A DNA stretch of 46,175 bases, from positions 1-46,175 of IMG/VR virus record IMGVR_UViG_3300046530_000038; one strand, 5' to 3'. Origin of the DNA: a virus. Both the position numbers and the translations under genes were made by a program. Shown here one piece after another: positions 37,516 to 44,336 of the stretch. The notes under the pieces are model-generated. The model searched no databases. It had not been told where the DNA came from and saw only the letters and a program-made list of their open reading frames with translations. Position 1 is the stretch's first letter, and the number at the start of each line of letters is the position of its first letter.

Positions 37516-37827
37516 TTACTCGTCGTGGCAAACCCGCAGCGCTTCACGCTGATAGGCCTGATCAAGGTTTCGCGCCACGATTGGCGATACGTCGATGTTG
37601 TGGCGCGGCGGATCTAATAAGGGCCTCGCCCCACCAGAGCCCAGCGCGTGCAGATGGTGAATCATCAGCGTCAGGGCCTCGCCTTGCTCTTCGATACCTG
37701 CCCACTCCATCAGGTCAGCTAAGGCCTTCTTGGTGCCTGGGCGTACCTTTAGGCGTAGATCCTCTTCCTGAAGCTTGATGGCCTTCTCGCGGCGTTTCTC
37801 GTCTCGCTGTTGCTGGGTCAAAGCCAT
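37516..37827 (-). CDS. Conserved Pseudomonas-phage-like small regulator candidate
   Basis: 103 aa. RDEKRREKAIKLQEEDLRLKVRPGTKKALADLMEWAGIEEQGEALTLMIHHLHALG recalls ribbon-helix-helix-like or small DNA-binding proteins seen in Pseudomonas phages. It has a strong ribosome site (AAAGGAGG), but a GC-rich hairpin (37830-37848) can hide part of it. The C-terminus is PIVARNLDQAYQREALRVC. Function inferred weakly. Confidence 0.7.
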   Translation of the reverse strand: MALTQQQRDEKRREKAIKLQEEDLRLKVRPGTKKALADLMEWAGIEEQGEALTLMIHHLHALGSGGARPLLDPPRHNIDVSPIVARNLDQAYQREALRVCHDE

Positions 37828-37912
37828 GGGCGGCCTCCTTTAGGCCGCTCGGCGGCAAGTGGAATTGTTCGGCCCGCTTTCGGGTGCGGACTGCTGTACT
37901 GATGCGCTTCAT
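37715..37912 (-). CDS. Possible 65-aa overlapping gene
   Basis: Begins in an ATGA overlap with the gene at 37909-38370, which favours translation, but 113 bases overlap the next gene in another frame. The composition (many Arg, Pro, Gly, Thr) looks like an out-of-frame reading of it. It may serve to couple translation across the gap and open the hairpin at 37830-37848. Confidence 0.3.
   Translation of the reverse strand: MKRISTAVRTRKRAEQFHLPPSGLKEAAHGFDPATARRETPREGHQASGRGSTPKGTPRHQEGLS
37830..37848 (-). promoter_or_regulatory. Hairpin that can sequester the ribosome site of the 37827 gene
   Basis: On the minus strand GCGGCC (37848-37843) pairs with GGCCGC (37835-37830), and the loop TAAAGGA holds part of the Shine-Dalgarno. 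Translation from upstream would open it. Confidence 0.5.
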
Positions 37913-38370
37913 GCTGCTCTCTTGTTCGTCCAGGCGCCCATGGTTTTAAACACCTTGGCCGCCTGCTCTTCTGATAGATCGATGGCGTCAGGAACAGAAA
38001 TCCATCCAGACCCAATGACGTGGGTTCGGTTAGCGCTGGCGCACAGCTCGGCGTGGTACTGCTCCATGTGGTCAGCCAGGTTGATGACCAGATGCACGCC
38101 GTCCGTGGTGAACTGAATCGACTTGCTGTACTGCTCGCCGGCCGGGGTTTCGCAAAACACGCTGATGTAAATCGTCCAGCGGTGCGCGATATCGCACAGG
38201 GCATTGGCTACGGCCTGGCTACGGATCTGCGTGCAGTTCTTCCAATGCAGCATGATCTGTCGGTCGGGCGGCTCGACGTTCGCCACACAGGCGTAGTTCG
38301 TTTTTAGCAGCGCCCGTGCCGCTCGCTCCATACGGGCTTTGAAGTTGTGCGGCTTTCTTTTGATAGCCAT
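37909..38370 (-). CDS. Conserved phage protein (HWKNCTQIRS...ALCDIAHRWTIY)
   Basis: 153 aa. IMLHWKNCTQIRSQAVANALCDIAHRWTIYISVFC, then GVHLVINLADHMEQYHAELCASANRTHVIGSGWISVP are blocks of a family I associate with Pseudomonas phages; function unknown. A strongly basic N-terminus (AIKRKPHNFKARMERAARALLK) may bind nucleic acid. Confidence 0.75.
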   Translation of the reverse strand: MAIKRKPHNFKARMERAARALLKTNYACVANVEPPDRQIMLHWKNCTQIRSQAVANALCDIAHRWTIYISVFCETPAGEQYSKSIQFTTDGVHLVINLADHMEQYHAELCASANRTHVIGSGWISVPDAIDLSEEQAAKVFKTMGAWTNKRAA

Positions 38371-38372
38371 GG

Positions 38373-38588
38373 TCAGCTCCTTAGATCAGTTAGGCATTCA
38401 AGCGCGAACTGCACGGTGTACGGTGCTGGTCGATACAGCGGATCGTTCGGCTTTCGGATGTAGTTCTGAAAGCCGGCAGCGGATAGACCGATCTGCGCGG
38501 CCGCTGCTCGCTGGGACAGGCCCGAGAGCCTCAGCAGGTCACGCAGGTAGTCGGCGTCCGGGTTGTATTTGGTTGCGTCGGGTTTCAT
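38373..38588 (-). CDS. Small helix-turn-helix protein
   Basis: 71 aa. DADYLRDLLRLSGLSQRAAAAQIGLSAAGFQNYIR is a helix-turn-helix of the XRE or YdaS-like type, recognised by the LSQRAAAxxIGLS core. It lies downstream of the promoter at 39060-39088, whose spacer is a 17-bp palindrome, so it may bind that operator. Small size suits a Cro-like dimer. Confidence 0.7.
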   Translation of the reverse strand: MKPDATKYNPDADYLRDLLRLSGLSQRAAAAQIGLSAAGFQNYIRKPNDPLYRPAPYTVQFALECLTDLRS

Positions 38589-38600
38589 TGGCGCGTCCGA

Positions 38601-39014
38601 TCAATCTGTGTAGGCGACGTACTTGAATTTACCGCCATTGAAGTACTCAAAGCGTCCACCGAATGTGCCGGCCACTTCCTTTTCAACTTCGGCACGAGTC
38701 ATATACAGCGGGTAGACGCCTTCCTTGATCATGGTGAAGTGCGTGTGCGGGATATACCGCCAGTCAACTTTCGCTGGATCAAGTGGGCGTGGCTCTTCTG
38801 GATTCCATGGCTTGCCCGTGTACGGTTCTGGAGCTGGAATTTCTTCGTCTTCTTCGTCCCAATCGCACGAATCACAATGATTCCTAGGGGCGGTGCAGGC
38901 CGAGCAAGGCGGGCTGATATGGCAACTACAATTAACTGCCTTGCGCATCTGTATTACGCCTTCGCAGCCTTCCCGCCCGCAGGTGTCACCTTCGCAATAG
39001 CCTTGTCTCGTCAT
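38601..39014 (-). CDS. Cysteine-rich protein, first gene after the operator promoter
   Basis: 137 aa from ATG 39014, after GGGGTTACGG. An in-frame ATG at 39053 coincides with the predicted transcript start and would need leaderless initiation. Residues 7-50 contain about ten cysteines in CxxxxC, CxC and CxxC spacing (YCEGDTCGREGC; CSCHISPPCSAC; CDSCDW), probably two zinc sites. An acidic linker and a soluble C-terminal domain (FTMIKEGVYPLYMTRAEVEKEVAGTFGGRFEYF) follow. Function unknown. Confidence 0.65.
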   Translation of the reverse strand: MTRQGYCEGDTCGREGCEGVIQMRKAVNCSCHISPPCSACTAPRNHCDSCDWDEEDEEIPAPEPYTGKPWNPEEPRPLDPAKVDWRYIPHTHFTMIKEGVYPLYMTRAEVEKEVAGTFGGRFEYFNGGKFKYVAYTD

Positions 39015-39059
39015 ATCCGTAACCCCGTTCTGCCGAGCCGGTATGGCTGGCATGTGCGA

Positions 39060-39088
39060 ACTATAGACAAACAATGTTTGTCACGCAA
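39060..39088 (-). promoter_or_regulatory. Minus-strand promoter with a 17-bp palindromic operator as its spacer
   Basis: On the minus strand TTGCGT (39088-39083) and TATAGT (39065-39060) are separated by exactly 17 bases, and these 17 (39082-39066) form a perfect palindrome with arms GACAAACA/TGTTTGTC around one central base. The arms carry ACAA/TTGT half-sites as in lambdoid operators. A bound dimer would cover the whole promoter. Confidence 0.8.
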
Positions 39089-39635
39089 GGAGAGATTTAG
39101 GCATTTCTTCAGATCGCGCCTTCGTGCGATTCCTGAACTTCGGAAATTCGATTTCGTAGTCATCGATGATCCGGCGCAACGTGCCGCTGCCGATGCCCAT
39201 CTGCTTTTCCACCTGGTGGCGCGTCAACCCGACATCGCGCAGGGCGGTGATGCGCTCGATCAGCTTGGCATCATCGGACCTAGCATTGGGCTTGCCCATG
39301 GTGTCGGGAAGGAACTTAAATTCCTCGCGCTGCGCCATGGTCCACAGCGTGGTTTGCGCCATCCCTACGGCTGCCGACACTTCGCGGCACGTCATGGTCT
39401 TGGCCATCTCCGCGATGAGTGCTGAGCGCTGTTTGCTGCGCTCCAGTCGAGCCCCGCGCTGATGGATGCCCTTCGGCTTTTTCTCGCCAGGCTCTGGATG
39501 CTTGCGCGGCGGCTTCGGCCTGAATTCGAAGCCGGCCACTTCTTCGACCTTCCCGCCTGATTGGAAGAAAGCGGCTTGCGCCGCCTCCAGTCGTGCCTGC
39601 CGGTGGGTGCTAATTAGGATCTGATTATCGATCAT
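39081..39635 (-). CDS. Putative DNA-binding protein with two helix-turn-helix segments
   Basis: 184 aa. Residues about 70-100 (MAKTMTCREVSAAVGMAQTTLWTMAQREEF) and 130-160 (GLTRHQVEKQMGIGSGTLRRIIDDYEIEFP) each look like a helix-turn-helix. A basic proline-rich linker (RPKPPRKHPEPGEKKPKGIHQR) precedes them. It is ATGA-coupled to the exonuclease gene. It could regulate the early block or act in recombination. Confidence 0.65.
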   Translation of the reverse strand: MIDNQILISTHRQARLEAAQAAFFQSGGKVEEVAGFEFRPKPPRKHPEPGEKKPKGIHQRGARLERSKQRSALIAEMAKTMTCREVSAAVGMAQTTLWTMAQREEFKFLPDTMGKPNARSDDAKLIERITALRDVGLTRHQVEKQMGIGSGTLRRIIDDYEIEFPKFRNRTKARSEEMPKSLLA

Positions 39636-40255
39636 GCCTCGATCCCCAGAACGCGATTCATGCGGTCTTCAAGGAGTTCATAGAAGGTCTTGGCGCGCTC
39701 GGCCATCTTGCGGATCATCGCCTCGTCGCGGTGAAGGCGCTTCACGAACAGCGGCATGCCAGGCCAGTAGCTGATGAAGTCGATCCACTCTCGGCCCGAA
39801 ATCCAGAGTCCACCCTGGCACTGGGCCAGGTGCTCTTTAGGCACTTCGCCGGACAGGATCAGCTCAACCTGGTACTTGGGCAGCTTGGTCTTTATTTCAT
39901 TCAGGCCGTCCGCTCCCACTAATGAATCCGGGCTATAGCCGCACCCGTGGTTAAGGATGATCGCCACTTGCTCGCACGAATGGTCGGTCTGCATCTCGTA
40001 CAAGGCGCGGGCTTTCGGCTCAAGCTCGTGGCCGCGCTCGGTGTGACGGTTACCGGTGAACGGATCGGCAATCTCCTGGGTGATGCGCTCGCCAATCAGC
40101 GTGTTCATGTAAGTGAAGGCCTCGGCGCCGAAACCTTCCTCGCCCTTGCCGTTCACCAGCAGCGCACTCATGTTCGACATGGTCACAATGCCCATACGAA
40201 TCTCCAGCCATTCCGCGCTGCCCTGCTCCAGATCTTTGATGATTTGCATGGTCAT
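39632..40255 (-). CDS. YqaJ / lambda Exo-type recombination exonuclease
   Basis: 207 aa. DLEQGSAEWLEIRMGIVTMSNMSALL opens the YqaJ fold. HTERGHELEPKARALYEMQT and SPDSLVGADGLNEIKTKLPKYQVE supply the PD-(D/E)xK active site (Asp and Glu-x-Lys). It resects 5' strands at double-strand ends for annealing by the ERF protein encoded directly upstream and coupled by ATGA. Confidence 0.88.
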   Translation of the reverse strand: MTMQIIKDLEQGSAEWLEIRMGIVTMSNMSALLVNGKGEEGFGAEAFTYMNTLIGERITQEIADPFTGNRHTERGHELEPKARALYEMQTDHSCEQVAIILNHGCGYSPDSLVGADGLNEIKTKLPKYQVELILSGEVPKEHLAQCQGGLWISGREWIDFISYWPGMPLFVKRLHRDEAMIRKMAERAKTFYELLEDRMNRVLGIEA

Positions 40256-41007
40256 TGTGCTGCTTCCTGTTTTTTGGCTTTGGAGATTGAGTTGTTGAGG
40301 CCGGCAATTACGCCGTCAAGCGCGGACTTCGCGATCTGTCCAGGGTCGCCGTACATTTTTTCGAAGTTGGCGTGTACGGTTTCGCTGCACTTATCCAGAA
40401 GTGTCTGCACCTGCCGTGCCTGGGCCGGGGTGACAAGCTGTGGAGCATCATCGACATGCCCGTCATTGTCGTTGTCGTCGCCGCTGGTGATGTTCAACAG
40501 AGCGCACATGACATAGCGCTTGCCATAAGTGGTGGTCGATCCTACTTCTTGCACGGCGCTTCGGCCTTTTCCAGTATCCAGCGGGAGTCGCATAGAGGCC
40601 TCTTCTCGGTGGCCGTCCTTGTGCATAAGGATGCCAATAACGGTAACTCCAGCAGCCTCGTTGACGATCTTGAACGACACACCGAAGCCAAACTTAGCCA
40701 TGACCGGGCGAACTGAATAATTGATATCATCAAGATCTGCATACGTATTGCCCGTATGCGTGTTTTTACGGCGCTTGGTGACAGACGGCATTTCGCATTG
40801 CATTTCAGCAAAGGAAGCGTTGAATGCCTCCTTTGCGCTCTTGGCTTCCATGCGTTCCTGAAGGGCCATTAGGCGTTCAAGTTTTTCCATATCGCAGCGC
40901 GGATCGAGGGCGAGCCGGCTGATGGTGGCGAGCATGCTGATTTCTTGGTCTTGGTGCAGGGCGACTGACTGGGTTCGCTCTGGCGGCATGATGATTTCTT
41001 GTGACAT
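40252..41007 (-). CDS. erf: ERF-type single-strand annealing protein
   Basis: 251 aa, TGAGGAA before the ATG. AFNASFAEMQCEMPSVTKRRKNTHTGNTYADLDDINYSVRPVMAKFGFGVSFKI and VQEVGSTTTYGKRYVMCALLNITSGDDND are core ERF motifs (the family named after the P22 Erf recombinase). The C-terminal third is a variable helical region. It anneals ssDNA during phage recombination and genome circularisation. Confidence 0.92.
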   Translation of the reverse strand: MSQEIIMPPERTQSVALHQDQEISMLATISRLALDPRCDMEKLERLMALQERMEAKSAKEAFNASFAEMQCEMPSVTKRRKNTHTGNTYADLDDINYSVRPVMAKFGFGVSFKIVNEAAGVTVIGILMHKDGHREEASMRLPLDTGKGRSAVQEVGSTTTYGKRYVMCALLNITSGDDNDNDGHVDDAPQLVTPAQARQVQTLLDKCSETVHANFEKMYGDPGQIAKSALDGVIAGLNNSISKAKKQEAAQ

Positions 41008-41017
41008 TGAAAATTCC

Positions 41018-42118
41018 TCAGAAGTTGATAACGATATTCGGAACTTCGCCGCGAGCGATCTTCAGGACGATGGCCTTGGCCAGTTCCTCGGATATGTTCA
41101 TCGACATGATTGCTTCCTTCGCGGAGCCCAAGATCTTTGACTTGTGCGCCATGTCGGCCTGTCTGGCTTTCTGCTGGCGGATGATTTCGTCCGCTGCTGC
41201 CTGTTGGCGGGCCTGCTCATCAAGTCGCGCCTGCTCTACTGCTTCTTCCTGGCGCTTCACGGCGGCAATGCGATCCTGTTCGGCCTTTTGCTCGGCTTCG
41301 ACCTGCTCGCGCTTTGCTTGCTCGGCGCGGCGATCTGATTCCGCAGCCTGCAGCTTCAGATCGGCTTCGCGCTTCTCGGCGGCTGCCTGGTCGTCACGGG
41401 CTTTCTGCTCTTTCGCTTCACGCTCGCGCTGAGCCTTTTCTTCAGCCTCGAGGGTGGCTTTCTCGGCAGCTTCACGGGCGATACGGTCTTCGTTGTCCTT
41501 CTTGTCGCGGGCTTCTTTCTCTTCGCGCAGCTTTGCCAGTTCAGCCTGCTCGGCGTCGTATGCCTCACGCTTCGCCAGCGACGTGCCAAGCGCTTCGATA
41601 GCCTTGGCCTTGGCTCGGTGCGCCTCGGCTTCGAACTCTTCCCACTGCTCGCCAACGGTGATGGCTTCGACCTTGGCGATGCGGTCAGCCAGATCCTCGG
41701 CGGTGATGCCTTCCAGCGCTTCGGCGGATAGTTTCAGGCGGGCGATGGCGTCATTGTGCTTATCAACCCGCGCATCCTCGGCGGCCTGCCAGTCGTCCAG
41801 CGGCTTGCGCACTTCATCCTTCCACGCGTCGAGCAGGTCGCGCATCCGCTTACGCTCGGCATCGATCTTCTTCGGCACATCCTTCAGCTCGGCGACCAGC
41901 TCCTTGCCGATGTTGTCCAGTGCCGTTTTCGAGCGGGCAACGCTGTGGGCGATAGAGGCGATTGCCTGACGACCCTTGACGCTGGTGATGTCCGGGACAA
42001 AGCCGTCGATCTCTTCGCGGATCTTCGCCAGGTATGGGTCGAGGCCATTAGAGGCCTGGAACACCGACAAGGCGTTTTCTTTCGATGGAACAACAGCAAC
42101 TTCGTTTGCTTCTGACAT
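41018..42118 (-). CDS. Long coiled-coil protein of the recombination operon
   Basis: 366 aa from ATG 42118; in-frame starts further upstream lie in leader RNA C. Residues 25-140 form a globular helical region (YLAKIREEIDGFVPDITSVKGRQAIASIAHSVARSKTALDNIGKELV). Residues 180-320 are an Ala/Glu/Arg/Lys coiled coil that often attracts false TolA labels. The end is NISEELAKAIVLKIARGEVPNIVINF. Such genes regularly accompany phage annealing proteins. Function unknown. Expression depends on the promoter and leader just upstream. Confidence 0.75.
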   Translation of the reverse strand: MSEANEVAVVPSKENALSVFQASNGLDPYLAKIREEIDGFVPDITSVKGRQAIASIAHSVARSKTALDNIGKELVAELKDVPKKIDAERKRMRDLLDAWKDEVRKPLDDWQAAEDARVDKHNDAIARLKLSAEALEGITAEDLADRIAKVEAITVGEQWEEFEAEAHRAKAKAIEALGTSLAKREAYDAEQAELAKLREEKEARDKKDNEDRIAREAAEKATLEAEEKAQREREAKEQKARDDQAAAEKREADLKLQAAESDRRAEQAKREQVEAEQKAEQDRIAAVKRQEEAVEQARLDEQARQQAAADEIIRQQKARQADMAHKSKILGSAKEAIMSMNISEELAKAIVLKIARGEVPNIVINF

Positions 42119-42131
42119 TTCGATCACCCAT

Positions 42132-42287
42132 AAAAAAATCCGTTCTGCACTACCTTGGTGAGACGGGCCTTTCGATCTGACCAATGCCGGGAAAGCATAA
42201 GATCGAAAGCCCACAAGGTAGTGCACAACGGATTCATATCCCGGCTATTGGTCTGCGTTCGTCTTTGCCGTCTCACGGGCGCCAACA
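42132..42287 (-). ncRNA. Leader RNA C: double-pseudoknot terminator-like RNA
   Basis: Reading the minus strand: a (42276-42268), b (42253-42239), c (42234-42214), d (42212-42200), b' (42192-42179), d' (42178-42167), a' (42166-42158), c' (42157-42137), then seven Ts (42138-42132). c/c' pairs 20 of 21 bases. b/b' pairs 14 with one bulge. a/a' pairs 9 of 9. d/d' pairs about 11 with a bulge. The 3' elements b', d', a' and c' abut without gaps. ATGGGTGATCGAA and the start at 42118 follow. Same topology as leaders A and B. Confidence 0.82.
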
Positions 42288-42293
42288 GGACGA

Positions 42294-42322
42294 ACTATAA
42301 GCAATCCATCCGCCTCTAACAA
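42294..42322 (-). promoter_or_regulatory. Promoter of leader RNA C and the recombination genes
   Basis: On the minus strand TTGTTA (42322-42317), 17 bases, and TATAGT (42299-42294) predict a start near 42287. TATAGTTCG is shared with the promoter at 39060. Confidence 0.65.
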
Positions 42323-42331
42323 CCTGTTCGT

Positions 42332-42448
42332 TCATCCAGTGATGCAGCCAGCCAGCGCACTGGCAAGCATGAAACCGGAACAGGCGAGAAGCGTGATTGC
42401 ACTTCCTCGCCAGAAGGCATAGCGCTTGGCCCGTTGGTAGCCGGTCAT
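42332..42448 (-). CDS. 38-aa membrane microprotein
   Basis: Starts in an ATGA overlap with the DUF551 gene. A basic N-terminus (TGYQRAKRYAFWRG) precedes one hydrophobic helix (SAITLLACSGFMLASALAGCI). It ends the first minus-strand coupled run. Between it and the next gene lie a promoter and leader RNA C. Confidence 0.55.
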   Translation of the reverse strand: MTGYQRAKRYAFWRGSAITLLACSGFMLASALAGCITG

Positions 42449-42645
42449 TCGGGTATGTCCGGGATTGGGAGCCAGTGAGTGATGCGCGTGTGGCAAGTAT
42501 CGCCGTCGGTGTATTCCCACGGCTTGTACTGGCGATTCTTGCGGATCGCCATGAACGGCTGATGCCGAGTCTTTCCAACCCGGCAAACCAAAACCTTCTT
42601 GTTTGGCGCTGGTAGCGCATCCTCTACGCTTATCCAGCCGCTCAT
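42445..42645 (-). CDS. DUF551 protein
   Basis: 66 aa from ATG 42645. SGWISVEDALPAPNKKVLVCRVGK and the closing ITHWLPIPDIPE are diagnostic of DUF551, a short phage/prophage family of unknown function. ATGA-coupled on both sides. Confidence 0.88.
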   Translation of the reverse strand: MSGWISVEDALPAPNKKVLVCRVGKTRHQPFMAIRKNRQYKPWEYTDGDTCHTRITHWLPIPDIPE

Positions 42646-42791
42646 GATTTTACCAAGTAGGTCACAGTCCACTCACCGCACAGGCAAGCCCGCTGCGTCC
42701 AGGCGTGAACGTTTTCGACCCCTGCGTCATAGGCCAGCGACAGAGCGCCAAGCCATGACTTGTGGGTGAAGGCTAGGGTCATGGTGTTCAT
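42642..42791 (-). CDS. 49-aa small early protein
   Basis: ATGA-coupled at both ends. MTLAFTHKSWLGALSLAYDAGVENVHAWTQRACLCGEWTV has a CLCG pair near the end. Not recognised. Coupling supports reality. Confidence 0.55.
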   Translation of the reverse strand: MNTMTLAFTHKSWLGALSLAYDAGVENVHAWTQRACLCGEWTVTYLVKS

Positions 42792-43324
42792 TTTGCCTCC
42801 TGCTTGCGATTTTCGAATTCCATTAATATGTCTTCACACTTGTCAGCGGCATCCTTCCCATACTCTTGGGCGATTCCTTGAAGCCACGCCTGTGCGGACT
42901 TGATCCGTTCTTCGCGCTCGCGATCCGCGATGATCTGCTCTGGAGTGCGGACTGGGCGAAACTCGATCTCGTCATAGAGGAGTGTCCACTCATGGCCGTC
43001 ACGGTCACGATAGAAAACTTTCTTTTCGCCGTGCGCCAGAATTGTTGCTTGGCTCCAACTCATGCCGTTCCCCGTACGGTGATCGCACACGGTTCCGGCT
43101 GGCGGCAAGCCTTTGCCTGACCATGCCGGATGGCGAGTTTCGACGAGCGTCCAGTCATGCGGATGAATCATGTCCGCGCTCGCGTCGTTATCGACTTGCG
43201 AATAACCGATCCGCTGGCGAGCGGAGATGCCGCCAAACTGCGAGACATAAAACGCTTGATCGTCCTTCGACTTGATTACTGCGTTCGCCCATTCAGGCGC
43301 ATTTCTCCAATTAATCTTGCTCAT
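42788..43324 (-). CDS. Conserved phage protein (GLPPAGTVCDxR...RPxRTPEQ)
   Basis: 178 aa. The signature W...LPPAGTVCDHRTGNGMSWSQATILAHGEKKVFYRDRDGHEWTLLYDEIEFRPVRTPEQIIADRE is common among early proteins of many phages. The N-terminal part is less conserved, and the C-terminus is a charged helix. Function unknown. ATGA-coupled. Confidence 0.75.
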   Translation of the reverse strand: MSKINWRNAPEWANAVIKSKDDQAFYVSQFGGISARQRIGYSQVDNDASADMIHPHDWTLVETRHPAWSGKGLPPAGTVCDHRTGNGMSWSQATILAHGEKKVFYRDRDGHEWTLLYDEIEFRPVRTPEQIIADREREERIKSAQAWLQGIAQEYGKDAADKCEDILMEFENRKQEAK

Positions 43325-43545
43325 ACCTTCACCCCAATTTTCCGCATCAATTCGATTTGCTCGCGTTCAATAATCTTGCCGAGCCGTGCGACGTAGTGCC
43401 GGTGCAGATGTATATCAATCGCCCCGAGCGTGTAGGCCATTTCGATGGCCATGGATGTTTCGCCGTGAAGCATTCCAGAGCTGGATTTAATCAGCGCTGA
43501 AATCCGGGCCTCGATGATATCTACCGCCTGATCGTGCCTGTTCAT
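43321..43545 (-). CDS. Small helical protein
   Basis: 74 aa from the ATGA overlap at 43545. Helical throughout (DQAVDIIEARISALIKSSSGMLHGETSMAIEMAYTLGAIDIHLHRHYVARLGKIIEREQIELM). Unrecognised. Confidence 0.65.
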   Translation of the reverse strand: MNRHDQAVDIIEARISALIKSSSGMLHGETSMAIEMAYTLGAIDIHLHRHYVARLGKIIEREQIELMRKIGVKV

Positions 43546-43691
43546 TCTTCCTCCGGTTCGACATCGTTCTTTGGGCAGGTTGGTACATGCCTTATAAGTG
43601 CGTGAGTAGATCCGAAGATCCCGAAGCAGTACGGGCATTCGCGTTCGGCGTCCGGGTCTAGCTGGCGATCACCGATATAGACGCTGTTCAT
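43542..43691 (-). CDS. 49-aa C2HC zinc-finger-like protein
   Basis: ATGA-coupled at both ends. CPYCFGIFGSTHALIRHVPTC gives a C-x2-C-x7-H-x4-H-x3-C arrangement at residues 19-39, a plausible zinc finger. The tail is acidic (NDVEPEEE). Confidence 0.6.
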   Translation of the reverse strand: MNSVYIGDRQLDPDAERECPYCFGIFGSTHALIRHVPTCPKNDVEPEEE

Positions 43692-43960
43692 TCCGCGTCC
43701 TTTTCGTATTTTTCGCCGCAGAACATGCAGTAGTTTGCTTGCATGCTCATTGACTGTTTTTTCTCTTTCATAACGCCAGCTTTAGTCGGCGCCCGATACG
43801 TTACAGCAATCGGCATTACCTGACGCAGGTGCATCACGCCATCACCAATCATCATTGCGTAACCAGTCAGGCGGGCGCTTAGCCCTTCATGGCCTTCTGG
43901 GAGCTGATCTGGCAACGCTTCAGCCAGACCCGCTTCTGTTTCCTGCTTGCAATTACACAT
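43688..43960 (-). CDS. First gene of the leftward early operon, CxC and CxxC protein
   Basis: 90 aa after CGGAGAAAG. N-terminal CNCKQ and C-terminal CMFCGEKY bracket a soluble middle (LPEGHEGLSARLTGYAMMIGDGVMHLRQVMPIAVTYRA). The closing QANYCMFCGEKYE is a common end of short phage proteins. It is transcribed from the promoter at 44016-44045. Function unknown. Confidence 0.7.
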   Translation of the reverse strand: MCNCKQETEAGLAEALPDQLPEGHEGLSARLTGYAMMIGDGVMHLRQVMPIAVTYRAPTKAGVMKEKKQSMSMQANYCMFCGEKYEKDAE

Positions 43961-44015
43961 GGGCTTTCTCCGTTGTTTGCAGGTTCTCGTAAGGCCCTGC
44001 GCTTCGATGTGGTGA

Positions 44016-44045
44016 AATATACGTACCAGATGCGAACACCGTCAA
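44016..44045 (-). promoter_or_regulatory. Leftward early promoter
   Basis: On the minus strand TTGACG (44045-44040), 18 bases, and TATATT (44021-44016). It lies back to back with the rightward promoter and drives the 43960 gene and those after it. Confidence 0.7.
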
Positions 44046-44061
44046 CACCTTTTTTTAACTG

Positions 44062-44090
44062 TTGTTAGTTTTATTTTGGAACGCTATCAT
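44062..44090 (+). promoter_or_regulatory. Rightward early promoter before the Cro-like gene
   Basis: TTGTTA (44062-44067), 17 bases, TATCAT (44085-44090). AACT-GTTGTT-AGTT (44057-44070), a small dyad over the -35, may be an operator. The region 43961-44117 thus holds a divergent switch. Confidence 0.6.
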
Positions 44091-44117
44091 GGCGACATTC
44101 CCAATAAGGAGCTACAT

Positions 44118-44336
44118 ATGAAAGGCAAGCAGGTAATTGAGTTTTTCGGCGGCGTTCGGGCGGCAGCTCGCGCCCTGGGTCTTGGCGCATCGACGGTGTG
44201 CCAGTGGAAGGATGATATTCCTACGTCTCGCCTGACTCACGTACAGCTAGCCATGGAGGCAGAAGCCAAGCGCCGCACGGACGAAGAGGCGAAAGAAACC
44301 AAGAAGGCCGCACGCAAAGCGCGAAAGGCCGCATAG
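44118..44336 (+). CDS. Cro/YdaS-like helix-turn-helix regulator
   Basis: 72 aa from ATG 44118, after AAGGAG; an in-frame TTG at 44076 lies inside the promoter. VIEFFGGVRAAARALGLGASTVCQWKDDIPTSRLTHVQLAME matches the Cro/YdaS pattern (FGGxxxxAxALGxxxxxVxQW...IPxxR). The tail is Lys/Arg/Ala-rich. It is the first gene of the rightward operon, in Cro's position. A partner CI is not visible on the opposite strand. Confidence 0.8.
   Translation: MKGKQVIEFFGGVRAAARALGLGASTVCQWKDDIPTSRLTHVQLAMEAEAKRRTDEEAKETKKAARKARKAA

Noticed and set aside
41018-42118. TolA-like envelope protein
   Set aside because: The resemblance is only to the Ala/Glu/Lys coiled coil. There is no membrane anchor, and the gene belongs to the recombination operon.
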